Part shown: piece by piece, positions 52,151 through 61,208 of the stretch | Layout of the letters: each line of letters opens with the position of its first letter | Position numbering within the stretch: position 1 is the stretch's first letter | NCBI GenBank assembly: GCA_050946275.1 | Contig: JBMNUM010000002.1 | Coordinates: forward strand, 62,001 to 126,000 | Source: JBMNUM01 sp050946275 | Lineage (GTDB): Bacteria; Actinomycetota; Coriobacteriia; Coriobacteriales; CADBOM01 | Direction of reading: 5' to 3' | Length of the DNA stretch: 64,000 nt | The notes under the pieces: generated by a model | Told to the model about the DNA's origin: nothing | Database searches by the model: none | The model's input: the letters and a program-made list of their open reading frames with translations, nothing else | Position numbers and translations under genes: made by a program

Positions 52151-53830
52151 CTAGTCGCGGGTGAGCTTGCGGTGGGCGCGGTGCATCTTGAGGGTGTCGG
52201 GGCCGAGGCGCTTCTCGCGGTTGGCCTGGTAGTCCTCGAAGTTGCCCTCGAACCAGAACCAGCGGCCCGGATTCTCGTCGTCGCCCTCCCACGCGAGGAT
52301 GTGCGTGGCGATGCGGTCGAGGAACCAACGGTCGTGGCTCGTGATCACGGCGCATCCCGGGAAGGCGAGCAGCGCCTCCTCGAGACTCTCGAGCGTCTCG
52401 GTGTCCAGGTCGTTCGTGGGCTCGTCGAGGAGCAGCAGGTTGCCGCCCTGCTTGAGCGTGAGCGCGAGGTTCAAGCGGTTGCGCTCGCCGCCGGAGAGCA
52501 CGTCGACCGGCTTCTGCTGGTCGCTCCCCTTGAAGCCGAAGCTCGCCACGTAGGCGCGGGTCGGCACCTCCGTCTCCCCCACCATCATGCGGTCGAGCCC
52601 GCCGGAGACGACCTCCCATACGTTCTTGCCGGCCTCGAGGCCCGCGCGCGTCTGGTCAACGTACGAGATCTGCACGGTCTCGCCGATGTCGAGCTTGCCG
52701 CCGCTGACCTCCTCCTGGCCGACGATCATCTTGAACAGCGTCGTCTTGCCAACGCCGTTGGGGCCGATGACGCCGACGATGCCGTTGCGCGGTAGCACGA
52801 ACGAGAGGTCGTCGATGAGCACACGGTCGTCGAACTTCTTGCACAGGTGCTCGGCCTCGATGACCTTGCTGCCCAGGCGCGGGCCGGCCGGGATGTGGAT
52901 CTCGGTGAAGTCGATGCCGCTGGCGGCCTGCGCCTCGGCGGCCATCTGCTCGTAGCGCTCGAGACGCGCCTTGTTCTTGGCCTGGCGGGCCTTGGGCGAG
53001 CTGCGCACCCACTCCAACTCGGCCTTCATCTTCTTGGCGCGCTTGGCATCCTGCTGACCCTGCATCTCGAGGCGCGCGGACTTCGTCTCCAGGTACGTGG
53101 AGTAGTTGCCCTTGTACGGGTAGAGCCTGCCGCGGTCGACCTCGCAGATCCACTCGGCCACGTTGTCGAGGAAGTAGCGGTCGTGCGTGACGGCGAGCAC
53201 GGCGCCGGGATAGCGCGCGAGGAAGTGCTCGAGCCACAGCACCGACTCCGCGTCGAGGTGGTTCGTGGGCTCGTCGAGGAGCAGCAGGTCGGGGGCCTCG
53301 AGCAGCAGGCGGCACAGGGCCACGCGCCTGCGCTCGCCACCGGAGAGGATGTTCACCGGGGCATCGGGGTCCGGGCACTGCAGCGCGTTCATCGCCTGGT
53401 TGAGCTGGCTGTCGAGGTCCCAGCCGTTAGCCGCGTCGATGGCCTCCTGCAGCTCGCCCATCTCGTCCATGAGCGCGTCGAAGTCGGCATCGGGATCGGC
53501 CATCTCGGCACCGATCTCGTTGAAGCGCGCGATCTTGGCGAGGATGTCGCCGAAGGCAAGCTCGACGTTCTCGCGCACGGTCTTATCCTCCTCGAGCGGC
53601 GGCTCCTGCAGCAGGATGCCCACCGAGTAGCCGGGCGTGAGCATCGCGTCGCCGTTTGAGACCTCCTCGAGACCCGCCATGACCTTGAGCAGGGTCGACT
53701 TGCCCATACCGTTGGGTCCCACGACGCCGATCTTCGCGCCGGGATAGAACGCCATCGTCACGTCGTCGAGGATGACCTTGTCGCCATGCGCCTTGCGCGC
53801 CTTGTTCATAACGTAGATGAATTCAGCCAT
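52151..53830 (-). CDS. ettA: Energy-dependent translational throttle protein EttA (ABC-F)
   Basis: 559 residues, close to E. coli EttA (555). Two ATP-binding modules, no membrane part: Walker A GPNGMGKST and GPNGVGKTT, signatures LSGGERRRVAL and LSGGERNRLNL, Walker B LLLLDEPTNHLD and LLLLDEPTNDLD, and the linker with EWVRSSPKARQAKNKARL, characteristic of EttA. Binds the ribosomal E site and tunes elongation to the ATP/ADP state. Start at 53830 (MAEFIYVMNKARKAHG). Confidence 0.93.
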   Translation of the reverse strand: MAEFIYVMNKARKAHGDKVILDDVTMAFYPGAKIGVVGPNGMGKSTLLKVMAGLEEVSNGDAMLTPGYSVGILLQEPPLEEDKTVRENVELAFGDILAKIARFNEIGAEMADPDADFDALMDEMGELQEAIDAANGWDLDSQLNQAMNALQCPDPDAPVNILSGGERRRVALCRLLLEAPDLLLLDEPTNHLDAESVLWLEHFLARYPGAVLAVTHDRYFLDNVAEWICEVDRGRLYPYKGNYSTYLETKSARLEMQGQQDAKRAKKMKAELEWVRSSPKARQAKNKARLERYEQMAAEAQAASGIDFTEIHIPAGPRLGSKVIEAEHLCKKFDDRVLIDDLSFVLPRNGIVGVIGPNGVGKTTLFKMIVGQEEVSGGKLDIGETVQISYVDQTRAGLEAGKNVWEVVSGGLDRMMVGETEVPTRAYVASFGFKGSDQQKPVDVLSGGERNRLNLALTLKQGGNLLLLDEPTNDLDTETLESLEEALLAFPGCAVITSHDRWFLDRIATHILAWEGDDENPGRWFWFEGNFEDYQANREKRLGPDTLKMHRAHRKLTRD

Positions 53831-54131
53831 GTCGAACCCTTTCGGCCTGCGAAACGTTTCCCAAACATTGTTACATATCAACAAGGGGACGGAAAACCTG
53901 TCAAACGAGGCGGGACTAGTTGACGGGTTTGCTGACGGGTTTGCGCAAAAACCTGCCAATCAGCCCCGCCTCGTTTGACAGACTTGCCGGATTATCGCGG
54001 ACGAGGAAACCAAGTGCGCAAAAGAGGGCGTTTCGGGGTGCAAATGCAAGCAAAGGCTGTTTGTTGCAGCCCACCTTCTCCGATACGTTTTCCATAGGCA
54101 GGAAAGGCCATATCGATCACAAGGAGGAAAC
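53831..54131. other. 301-bp divergent spacer between ettA and GRE3
   Basis: No gene. Holds the long hairpin 53898-53981 and the GRE3 leader, which ends in AAGGAGGAAAC. The 21-bp GRE1/GRE2 element is not present. Confidence 0.6.
53898..53981. repeat. Long hairpin element, family A, copy 2
   Basis: Arms CTGTCAAACGAGGCGGG (53898 on) and its complement (ending 53981) pair over about 34 bp with few mismatches, mostly G-U compatible. Shares GTCAA-C-AGG-GGGGCTG and CAGGTTTT parts with 31576-31663. Confidence 0.75.
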
Positions 54132-56579
54132 ATGGCTTTCATCCCGAACAAGCAACTGCTCGACCAGATCGACCAACTGCAACTCGATGGCCGTCTCGCA
54201 ACCTGGCGCGAGGAGGTCAGGAAAGCGCCCTACGCGTATTATCCCGCCCGGCAGGCCCTCTTCATCGAATCCTGGAAGGAAACCGAGGGGGAACACATCC
54301 AGATCCGCCGGGCACTGGCCTTCAAGCACATCTGCGAGAACCAGCCGATTTCCATCCTTCCCTGGGAGCTCATCGTCGGTAAGGCGACCCCCGGCATCAT
54401 CGGCTGCCAGTCCGAGATCGACATCGTCGGCGACTACATCCCCTCCATCTGGAACGACGAGGAGGCCATCGGCATGGGATGGGAGTCCAAGGCATCCATG
54501 AGCATGGAAACCAAGATGATGCTGCGCGAGGCCGTCGAGATGTTCCGCGGTAAAAACGCCGTCGACGTCATCCACAACGGCCAGCGCGCCCTCTATGGCC
54601 CCTACCTCGACTACATCACGCAGGGCCGCCTGAAGGATCCCGACGTCGACTGCGCCATCTTCTCCGGATGCGACGGCAGCTGCGACTTCCCGTACATCAT
54701 CAACTACGGCGTGGGAGACTACATCAAGCGCGCGAAGGAGTACATCGAGCTCGAAACCGCCAAGCAGTACCCGTCGGTCGAGAAGATCTACTTCTGGAAG
54801 GCATCCATCATCTGCATGGAGGCCATCATCGCCTATGCGCACCGCTACGCCGACCTCGCCGAGCAGATGGCCGCCGAGGAATCCGACCCCACCCGCAAGA
54901 TCGAGCTCGAGAGCATCGCCGATGCCTGCCGCAACGTCCCGGAGAAGCCGGCGACCACGCTCCAAGAGGCACTGACCTCCATGGCCATCGTGGCCTGCGG
55001 CAAGGTCTTCGAGGCCCCGACGCACAACTACCCGCACTGGGGCCGCGCCGACCAGTACCTCTACCCGTTCTTCATGGATGACCTCGACCGCGGCAGCATC
55101 ACCCTCGAGGACGCCTACCAGATGTGCGGCGAGCTGCTCGGCCGCTGGGGCACCTCCCTCATGCTGCAGTCCGAGGAGATGTCGGAGTCGCATCAGATCA
55201 ACTGGGGCATCAACAACATCGTGCTCGGCGGTTACACGCAGACGCACGAGGACGGCGCCAACGAGATGTCGTGCCTGTTCCTGCACGTCGCGGCCGATCT
55301 CAAGCTCTCCTCGCCCACAGTGAACGTGCGCTGGACGAAGAAGACGCCGAACTGGCTCATGGAGAAGGCCATCGCCTGTAACATGGAGACCCGCGGCGGT
55401 ATCCCGCTGTTCGAGAACGACGAGTCCGTCGTGAACCACTTCGTCGCCGCCGGCGTGCCCTACGCCGAGGCCTGCGAGTGGATCGGCCTCGGCTGCATCT
55501 ACCCGACGCTTCCGACGCGTTCCGAGCACTACGGCATGCACGGCCTGGGCGCCTTCAACCTCGCGGCCATGCTGCAGTGCGTGCTCCATCACGGCAAGGA
55601 CATCAACGGGAACCCGTCCGGTCCCGACTGCGGTGACCTCGCCAACATGACGGACGCAGAGACGATCATCGACAACCTGTGCGACACGTTCAAATACATC
55701 TTCGACCGCACCGTCGCCCTGGCGCGCGTCGCCGTCGACCTCGAGCCGACCGCTCTGCGCCAGCCGTTCATGTCGACCGTCGCCATCCCCTGGCACTTCG
55801 CCAACGGCCAGGACCTGCTCTTCCCCGACCCCGAGTACTCCCAGTGGGGCTTCTCGCTGCGCGCCATCATCGACTGCGCGGACTCCATCATGGCCATCAA
55901 GAAGATCTGCTTCGACGACAAGGTGATGACGCTCGAGCAGCTCGTCGCCGTGCTGGACGCGAACTTCGAGTGCGAGGGCGGCGAGGAGGTTCGCCAGCTA
56001 TGTCTGGCCTGCCCGAAGTTCGGCAACGACATCGCCGAGGTCGATCAGCTCGCCAAGGAGATCTCGGACCGCACCTCGGCCATCGTCATGACGAAGGACA
56101 ACAGCCCGTACCGTCCGTTCATGGTCGCCAACGAGGGTCTCTCGTGGCACTACTACGGCGGACTCGGCGTGCAGGCGCTCCCCAATGGGCGCAAGGCGCT
56201 CGAGCCCCTCTACGACGGCTCGATTTCACCCATGGGCGGCGGCGACACGAACGGCCCGACCGCCGTGCTGCGCTCCGTGCTCAACGGCTGCCAGAAGGAC
56301 GCGTACTCGACGGCGCTCAACCAGAAGTTCTCGTCGTCCATCCTCCAGACCCCATCGAACCGCCAGGCGCTCATCGACTACACGAACGCCTTCTTCAATG
56401 CGGGCGGCACGCACATCCAGTACAACATCGTCGATACCGAGGAGCTCAAGGACGCGCAGGTGCATCCGGAGAACTACTCCGACCTGATCGTTCGCGTGGG
56501 TGGCTTCAGCGCATACTTCACGCAGCTGTCCGAGGGCATCCAGGGAGACGTCATCAGCAGGAGCGAGAACTCCCTGTAG
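54132..56579 (+). CDS. Glycyl radical enzyme 3 (GCIYP variant clade)
   Basis: 815 residues with the overall GRE barrel. The glycyl loop is RVGGFSAYF (Gly791). The thiyl Cys is Cys455 in GLGCIYPTLPTRSEHYG: residue 457 is Tyr where GRE1, GRE2 and known eliminases have the Glu base. The substrate-side loop is THNYPHWGRADQYLYPFF instead of NGHS..GR.DQ, and CDGSCDFPYIINYG stands near the usual GH site. GRE4 has all the same changes, so these are not random. No activase lies next to it; activase 3 of the GRE4 operon is the nearest candidate. Start with AAGGAGG. Radical enzyme certain, chemistry unknown. Confidence 0.88.
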   Translation: MAFIPNKQLLDQIDQLQLDGRLATWREEVRKAPYAYYPARQALFIESWKETEGEHIQIRRALAFKHICENQPISILPWELIVGKATPGIIGCQSEIDIVGDYIPSIWNDEEAIGMGWESKASMSMETKMMLREAVEMFRGKNAVDVIHNGQRALYGPYLDYITQGRLKDPDVDCAIFSGCDGSCDFPYIINYGVGDYIKRAKEYIELETAKQYPSVEKIYFWKASIICMEAIIAYAHRYADLAEQMAAEESDPTRKIELESIADACRNVPEKPATTLQEALTSMAIVACGKVFEAPTHNYPHWGRADQYLYPFFMDDLDRGSITLEDAYQMCGELLGRWGTSLMLQSEEMSESHQINWGINNIVLGGYTQTHEDGANEMSCLFLHVAADLKLSSPTVNVRWTKKTPNWLMEKAIACNMETRGGIPLFENDESVVNHFVAAGVPYAEACEWIGLGCIYPTLPTRSEHYGMHGLGAFNLAAMLQCVLHHGKDINGNPSGPDCGDLANMTDAETIIDNLCDTFKYIFDRTVALARVAVDLEPTALRQPFMSTVAIPWHFANGQDLLFPDPEYSQWGFSLRAIIDCADSIMAIKKICFDDKVMTLEQLVAVLDANFECEGGEEVRQLCLACPKFGNDIAEVDQLAKEISDRTSAIVMTKDNSPYRPFMVANEGLSWHYYGGLGVQALPNGRKALEPLYDGSISPMGGGDTNGPTAVLRSVLNGCQKDAYSTALNQKFSSSILQTPSNRQALIDYTNAFFNAGGTHIQYNIVDTEELKDAQVHPENYSDLIVRVGGFSAYFTQLSEGIQGDVISRSENSL

Positions 56580-56632
56580 GAGATTCACCGCTTCCAGAAG
56601 ACGTGCAGCGACTACCCGCTGCGCACATACCG

Positions 56633-56668
56633 CCACGGCCCGCCTTCCCGGCGGGCCGTGGTGTTTTC
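56633..56668 (+). terminator. Terminator of GRE3
   Basis: CACGGCCCGCC / GGCGGGCCGTG, 5-nt loop, then GTGTTTT. Confidence 0.88.
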
Positions 56669-56767
56669 CGGGGAAATGCCCCGCCGGACATGCGAGATTC
56701 GCCGACAATGCCTGCCAAGCGGGGCTGAGGTAGTATTCTCGTATCCACCCGAAGGAAGGGGTCGACC

Positions 56768-57181
56768 ATGACCATGATCCGGAGAATCACCATCTCGTGC
56801 ATCTCGCTTTGCCTGCTTGCCGCGAGCATGCTGACGCTCATCGGTTGCGCGGGAGGGAACGGGAGCGAGCCCTATCAGACAATCGATTCGGATGAGGCCG
56901 CCCGGATCATGCGGGAGGAGAGCTTCAAGTTCATCGTCGATGTCCGCACACCCGAAGAATACGCCGCGGGACATATCCCCGACGCCATCAACATCCCCGT
57001 CGAATCGATCGGAGACGAACCTCCTGCGATGTTGCCAGCCCCCGACGAGCTCGTCATGGTGTACTGCCGCACCGGAAGACGAAGCGCGCAAGCCGCACAG
57101 CTGCTCGTCAACCTCGGCTACACCAACGTCGTCGATTTTGGCGGCATAGAGAGCTGGGAGGGTGAGGTCGTAACCGGGTAG
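56768..57181 (+). CDS. Rhodanese-domain lipoprotein
   Basis: 137 residues. Signal with lipobox (LTLIGC), then a single rhodanese domain: FIVDVRTPEEYAAGHIPDAINIP, active loop YCRTGRRSAQAA with the catalytic Cys, and NLGYTNVVDFGGIESW. Handles persulfide sulfur outside the membrane. It follows GRE3 after a terminator, so is perhaps separately expressed; a sulfur product of the GRE would give it a role, but that is speculation. Confidence 0.85.
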   Translation: MTMIRRITISCISLCLLAASMLTLIGCAGGNGSEPYQTIDSDEAARIMREESFKFIVDVRTPEEYAAGHIPDAINIPVESIGDEPPAMLPAPDELVMVYCRTGRRSAQAAQLLVNLGYTNVVDFGGIESWEGEVVTG

Positions 57182-57212
57182 CAGCACTTGGATGCAGGGA
57201 TGCTGCCACGAA

Positions 57213-57250
57213 AGACGGGGAGGGAGCTCGTGCCCCCTCCCCGTCTCGTT
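57213..57250. terminator. Terminator between rhodanese and MFS3 genes
   Basis: AGACGGGGAGGG / CCCTCCCCGTCT, 10-nt loop, CGTT after it. Between convergent genes. Confidence 0.8.
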
Positions 57251-57303
57251 GCAGGGTGGAATACCCGCGCGGCTGCGCTCAGCCCGCTATCCTCAGCGGA
57301 TGC

Positions 57304-58566
57304 TTAGGCTACGTGCAGGTCCTTGCCCTTGATCGCCAGCCAGATGAACGTGATGATCGCGAAGATGATGTGCACGATCGCAGTGAGCAGCATGCAGGGA
57401 CCGCCGGCGGTGAGGCCCATGGACTCGACGATCATGTTGAAGATCGTCGGGCCGAAGAACTGCGAGGCACCCAGCACGCACGTGGAGATGCCCAAGATGA
57501 CAGATGCGTTCTTCTTGCCTCCGACGTTACCGATGAGACCGACCATCGTCGGCATGAACATACCGGTGCCGAAACCCTGGATGACGGAGCCGATGGCGAC
57601 CATCGTGAAGTTCGGTGCCTGGGCGACAATCACCATGCCGATACCGGTGAGGATCCAGCCGAGGCCCATGGAGTAGCGGGCCATGAACTTGTTGTTCATC
57701 ACCTTGCCGAAGATCACGCCGATGATCAGCGAGCCGACGGTGAACATCGACTGGCCGAGGCCGGCGGTCGCGGAATCGCCGATGCCCTCGCCGACGACCT
57801 TCATGGAGATGTTCGTGAAGTAGGTCATGTTGCAGAAGTTGTACACGAAGTACAGAACGATGAGGATGACGGCCATGCCGACATAGCTCTTGGCGGGAGC
57901 CGTGTCGAGTTCACTCTCGGCCGGTTTCTCCTCGACGAGGCCTTCTCCCTCGGCAGCGGCGGCAACGTTCTTCCTGTGGTTCGGCAGGAAAATCGCGCAG
58001 AAGACGAGGACGGCGATCGGGACGAAGTAGGTGAAGAACGAGAACCTCCAGCCCATGAGGGCGAGGTTTCCACCGATGTTGGCCCAGATGATGCCACCGA
58101 CGGAGGTGACAACGGAGTTGAAGCCGAGCATCGTGTTCTGGCGCTGACCGCTATACAGCTCGACGATCAGCGACTGGGCCAGCGGCCACATGACGCCGAC
58201 ACCAAGACCGAAGACGGCACGCCAACCGATGATGAACCCGAAGGCGTTGGGATCATGGGGCGTGAAGCCGGGAAGAACGCCACCGACGATCAGCAGGATC
58301 GACGCGATGACGAACAGGATGCGGAACGAGACGCCCTTCTTGCGGCAGAACGAGTAGATGAGCGACGCCGGAATCATCATCAGCGACGGAACCGTGGTGA
58401 CGAACGCGATAGAACTGAACTCGAGTTGGTTGAACTCCTCCGCGATGTACGCGAGCGCCGGATTCTCAGCACCCGATGATTGGCAGAGCACGCCAACCAG
58501 GAGCACCGCAATCATAGCGATTATGGTATTCGGATCGCGGAATGCCCTCTTTGCTTTCTCGACCAT
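57304..58566 (-). CDS. MFS transporter 3
   Basis: 420 residues, twelve helices, central loop with EGEGLVEEKPAESELDTAPAK. Motif LIVELYSGQRQNTMLGF in the first half. Last gene of the activase 3 - GRE4 - MFS3 unit, 114 nt after GRE4, so it probably imports the GRE4 substrate. Start at 58566 with GAGGAGGGG. Confidence 0.83.
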   Translation of the reverse strand: MVEKAKRAFRDPNTIIAMIAVLLVGVLCQSSGAENPALAYIAEEFNQLEFSSIAFVTTVPSLMMIPASLIYSFCRKKGVSFRILFVIASILLIVGGVLPGFTPHDPNAFGFIIGWRAVFGLGVGVMWPLAQSLIVELYSGQRQNTMLGFNSVVTSVGGIIWANIGGNLALMGWRFSFFTYFVPIAVLVFCAIFLPNHRKNVAAAAEGEGLVEEKPAESELDTAPAKSYVGMAVILIVLYFVYNFCNMTYFTNISMKVVGEGIGDSATAGLGQSMFTVGSLIIGVIFGKVMNNKFMARYSMGLGWILTGIGMVIVAQAPNFTMVAIGSVIQGFGTGMFMPTMVGLIGNVGGKKNASVILGISTCVLGASQFFGPTIFNMIVESMGLTAGGPCMLLTAIVHIIFAIITFIWLAIKGKDLHVA

Positions 58567-58634
58567 ACAAACCCCTCCTCTTTTGTCTAAAACGAACCCT
58601 TCCGTTCGCCTACAACCAACTTGCACCCCTTCAA

Positions 58635-58666
58635 CCGGCCCGCGCGCAAGGAGTGACGCGGGCCGG
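58635..58666. terminator. Hairpin between GRE4 and MFS3
   Basis: CCGGCCCGCG / CGCGGGCCGG, 12-nt loop, 15 nt after the GRE4 stop. No U-tract; may lower MFS3 expression or protect the GRE4 message. Confidence 0.6.
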
Positions 58667-58680
58667 CATGGGGAAATGAC

Positions 58681-61128
58681 CTAAATCGCAAGCTCCGTCC
58701 TGCCGATGACATCGTTCTGGATGCCCTCGGACAGCTGCACAAAGTACGCGGAGAAACCGCCGATACGGACGATGAGGTCCTGGTGCTCGGCGGGAACCTC
58801 CTGGGCCTCTATGAGCTCCTCGGTGTCCATGATGTTGTACTGGATGTGCGTTCCACCGGCGGACATGAACGCATTTGTGTAGTTGACGAGCATGTCGCGC
58901 GCGCCCTTGGTCTGTAGCATCGTCGCGGTGAACTTCTGGTTGAGAACCGACGCGCCGGCATCCTTTTGCTTCGCCTTGAGGACGGAGCGCAGAACCGCAG
59001 TCGGGCCGTTCTTGTCGGCACCACCCATCGGCGAGAACGAACCGTCGTCGAGCGGCTCGTAGGCATGACGACCATCCGGCAATGCACGGACACCGAGGCC
59101 CGCGAAGAAGTGCCAGGACAGGCCCTCTCGCGTGATGATGAAGTTGCGGTACGGCGAGTTGTCCATCCGCTTGATGTAGCCGGCGGAGCGATCGGAGATC
59201 TCGGAGACGAGCATGTCGACCTCGTCGATGTCGTTGCCGAACTTCGGAGCCGCGAGGCACCACTGGCGAATCTCCTCACCGCGCTCGCCCGCGAAGTCGG
59301 AGTCGAGTGCCTCCATGAGCTCGGCCATCGTGAGCTTCTTCTCGTCGAAAACGAGGTGCTTGATGGCCATGAGCGAGTCGGCGGTATCGATGATGGCGCG
59401 ATCGGAGAAGCCGAACATCGACATTTCCTCGTCAGGGAAGAGCAGATCGCGGCCATCGGCGAAGTAGAACGGGATGCAGATGGTCGACCAGAACGGCATG
59501 CGGAAGTAGCGCGGCTGCACGTCGATGGCGATGTGCGCACACTTGACGACGCCGTCGAGGATGCGCTTGTGCTGCGCGAACAGGGCGTCCTTGATCTCCT
59601 CGATGGACTGGAAGTCAACAGCGTCGCCGCAATCCACACCGGTCAGCTTGCCCTTGCAATCCCTTCCGTTGTGCAGCGCCATGTCGAGCATCGCTGCTAG
59701 GTTCACGGCGGCCAGGCCCTCCATGCCGTAGTGCTCGGCGCGAGTCGGAAGCGTCGGGTACACACAGCCGAGGCCGAACCACTCGCAGGCCTCGTTCCAC
59801 GGGATACCGTTCTCGAGATACTGCTGGATGGTCTTGATGTCGTTTTGGAACAGCGGGATGCCGCCGCGTGTCGCCATGTTGCACTCGATGGCACGCTGCA
59901 TCAACCAGTCGGGCGTCTTCTCGGTCCAGCGGATGCTCACCGTGGGAGACGAGATGCACAGCTGGCCGGAGACCTTCAGGAACAGGGCGGACAGCTCGTT
60001 GGACATGTCCTCGTAGTTCTGGCCGTAACCGCCGAGCGACAGCGCGTTGATGCCGAAGTTGACCTGATGCGACTCGGACATGGAGGCCGGGTTGATGGCC
60101 AGGCAGGTGCCCCAGCGACCATACAGCTCGCCGACCATCTGGAACGCATCCTCAACCGTGATCTTGCCCGACTCGATGTCGTTGATGAAGAACGGGTAGA
60201 GATACTGATCGCCGCGGCCCCAGTGCGGATAGTTGTGCGTCGGGTGCTCGTAGACCTTGCCGCAGCCCGTGATGGCCATGGCGGTCAACGCCTCCTGCAG
60301 CGAGGTCGCCGGCTTCTCCGGTACCTTCGCGCAGACTTCGGCGATGCCGCGCAGCTGCTCGGCGCGCGCGGGATCGTCGCACTCGTCGGCGAGTTGCGAG
60401 GCGAGCTCGGAATAGCGGTGCGCCAGCGTGATGATGCCCTCCATGCAGAGCTTGGAAGCCTGCCAGAAGAAGATCTTGTCGGTGTTGGGGCGATGCTTGC
60501 GCTGCTCGGCCTCGATATAGGCGTTGGCGCGCTCGATATAGGAGCCGAGACCGTTGTTAATGATGTACTTGAAATCGCAGGAACCCGTGATGGAGCCGAA
60601 CAGCACGGCATCGTAGTCCGGGTCGGCGACGCATGCCTTGCAAACGTCCTCATGCCAATCACCCACGGCGGCGCGGACGGCCTCGGAGGTCATGGACGCA
60701 ACGTTGTCATTCCTGAACGTGACAGCCGCCTCGCGCAGTATCTCCTTCTCCTCCTTGGTCAGCATCGCCTTGTTGTCCCAGCCGATGGAGACCTCCTCGT
60801 CGTCCTCCCAGATGCTGGGCATGTAATCTCCGTTGATGTCGAAGCCGGGAACCGCGCCCACGACACCGGGGGTCGCCTTGCCGACGATGACCTCCCAAGG
60901 CAGAATCGAGATGGGGATGTTCTCGCAGATATGCTTCAAGGCCATGGCCCTGCGCAGCTCGATGTCGTGTCCCTCGGTCTCGCGCCACGACTCCATGAAG
61001 AGAATCTGGCGGTCCGGGTACATCATGTACGTCGCCTCCTTCATGGCCTTGCGCCAATCAGCCAGGCGACCGCCGAGCTTCAGCTCGTCGATCTGCGCGA
61101 GGATCTCCTCGTTAACCTTCCAAGCCAT
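58681..61128 (-). CDS. Glycyl radical enzyme 4 (GCVYP variant clade)
   Basis: 815 residues, the same length as GRE3 and clearly its paralogue. Thiyl Cys455 in GLGCVYPTLPTRAEHYG with Tyr457 instead of Glu; glycyl loop RIGGFSAYF (Gly791); THNYPHWGRGDQYLYPFF and SCDFKYIINNG as in GRE3. Cotranscribed with activase 3 just upstream (80-nt gap) and MFS3 downstream. The unit import-activate-catalyse suggests a small external substrate. Because the base Glu is missing, a dehydratase or choline-lyase mechanism as known is unlikely. RBS AGGATAGGA. Confidence 0.88.
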   Translation of the reverse strand: MAWKVNEEILAQIDELKLGGRLADWRKAMKEATYMMYPDRQILFMESWRETEGHDIELRRAMALKHICENIPISILPWEVIVGKATPGVVGAVPGFDINGDYMPSIWEDDEEVSIGWDNKAMLTKEEKEILREAAVTFRNDNVASMTSEAVRAAVGDWHEDVCKACVADPDYDAVLFGSITGSCDFKYIINNGLGSYIERANAYIEAEQRKHRPNTDKIFFWQASKLCMEGIITLAHRYSELASQLADECDDPARAEQLRGIAEVCAKVPEKPATSLQEALTAMAITGCGKVYEHPTHNYPHWGRGDQYLYPFFINDIESGKITVEDAFQMVGELYGRWGTCLAINPASMSESHQVNFGINALSLGGYGQNYEDMSNELSALFLKVSGQLCISSPTVSIRWTEKTPDWLMQRAIECNMATRGGIPLFQNDIKTIQQYLENGIPWNEACEWFGLGCVYPTLPTRAEHYGMEGLAAVNLAAMLDMALHNGRDCKGKLTGVDCGDAVDFQSIEEIKDALFAQHKRILDGVVKCAHIAIDVQPRYFRMPFWSTICIPFYFADGRDLLFPDEEMSMFGFSDRAIIDTADSLMAIKHLVFDEKKLTMAELMEALDSDFAGERGEEIRQWCLAAPKFGNDIDEVDMLVSEISDRSAGYIKRMDNSPYRNFIITREGLSWHFFAGLGVRALPDGRHAYEPLDDGSFSPMGGADKNGPTAVLRSVLKAKQKDAGASVLNQKFTATMLQTKGARDMLVNYTNAFMSAGGTHIQYNIMDTEELIEAQEVPAEHQDLIVRIGGFSAYFVQLSEGIQNDVIGRTELAI

Positions 61129-61208
61129 ACTTCCTATCCTTTCGCTCCGAGCCCCGCGGGGCTGCCTTCACCAGTTTGTCCTTCGCTTATACACGTCGTT
61201 CTCATAGG

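Noticed and set aside
54132..61128. GRE3/GRE4 as hydroxyphenylacetate or indoleacetate decarboxylase
   Set aside because: No small-subunit gene beside them, and the Cys-x-Glu of the decarboxylases is missing.
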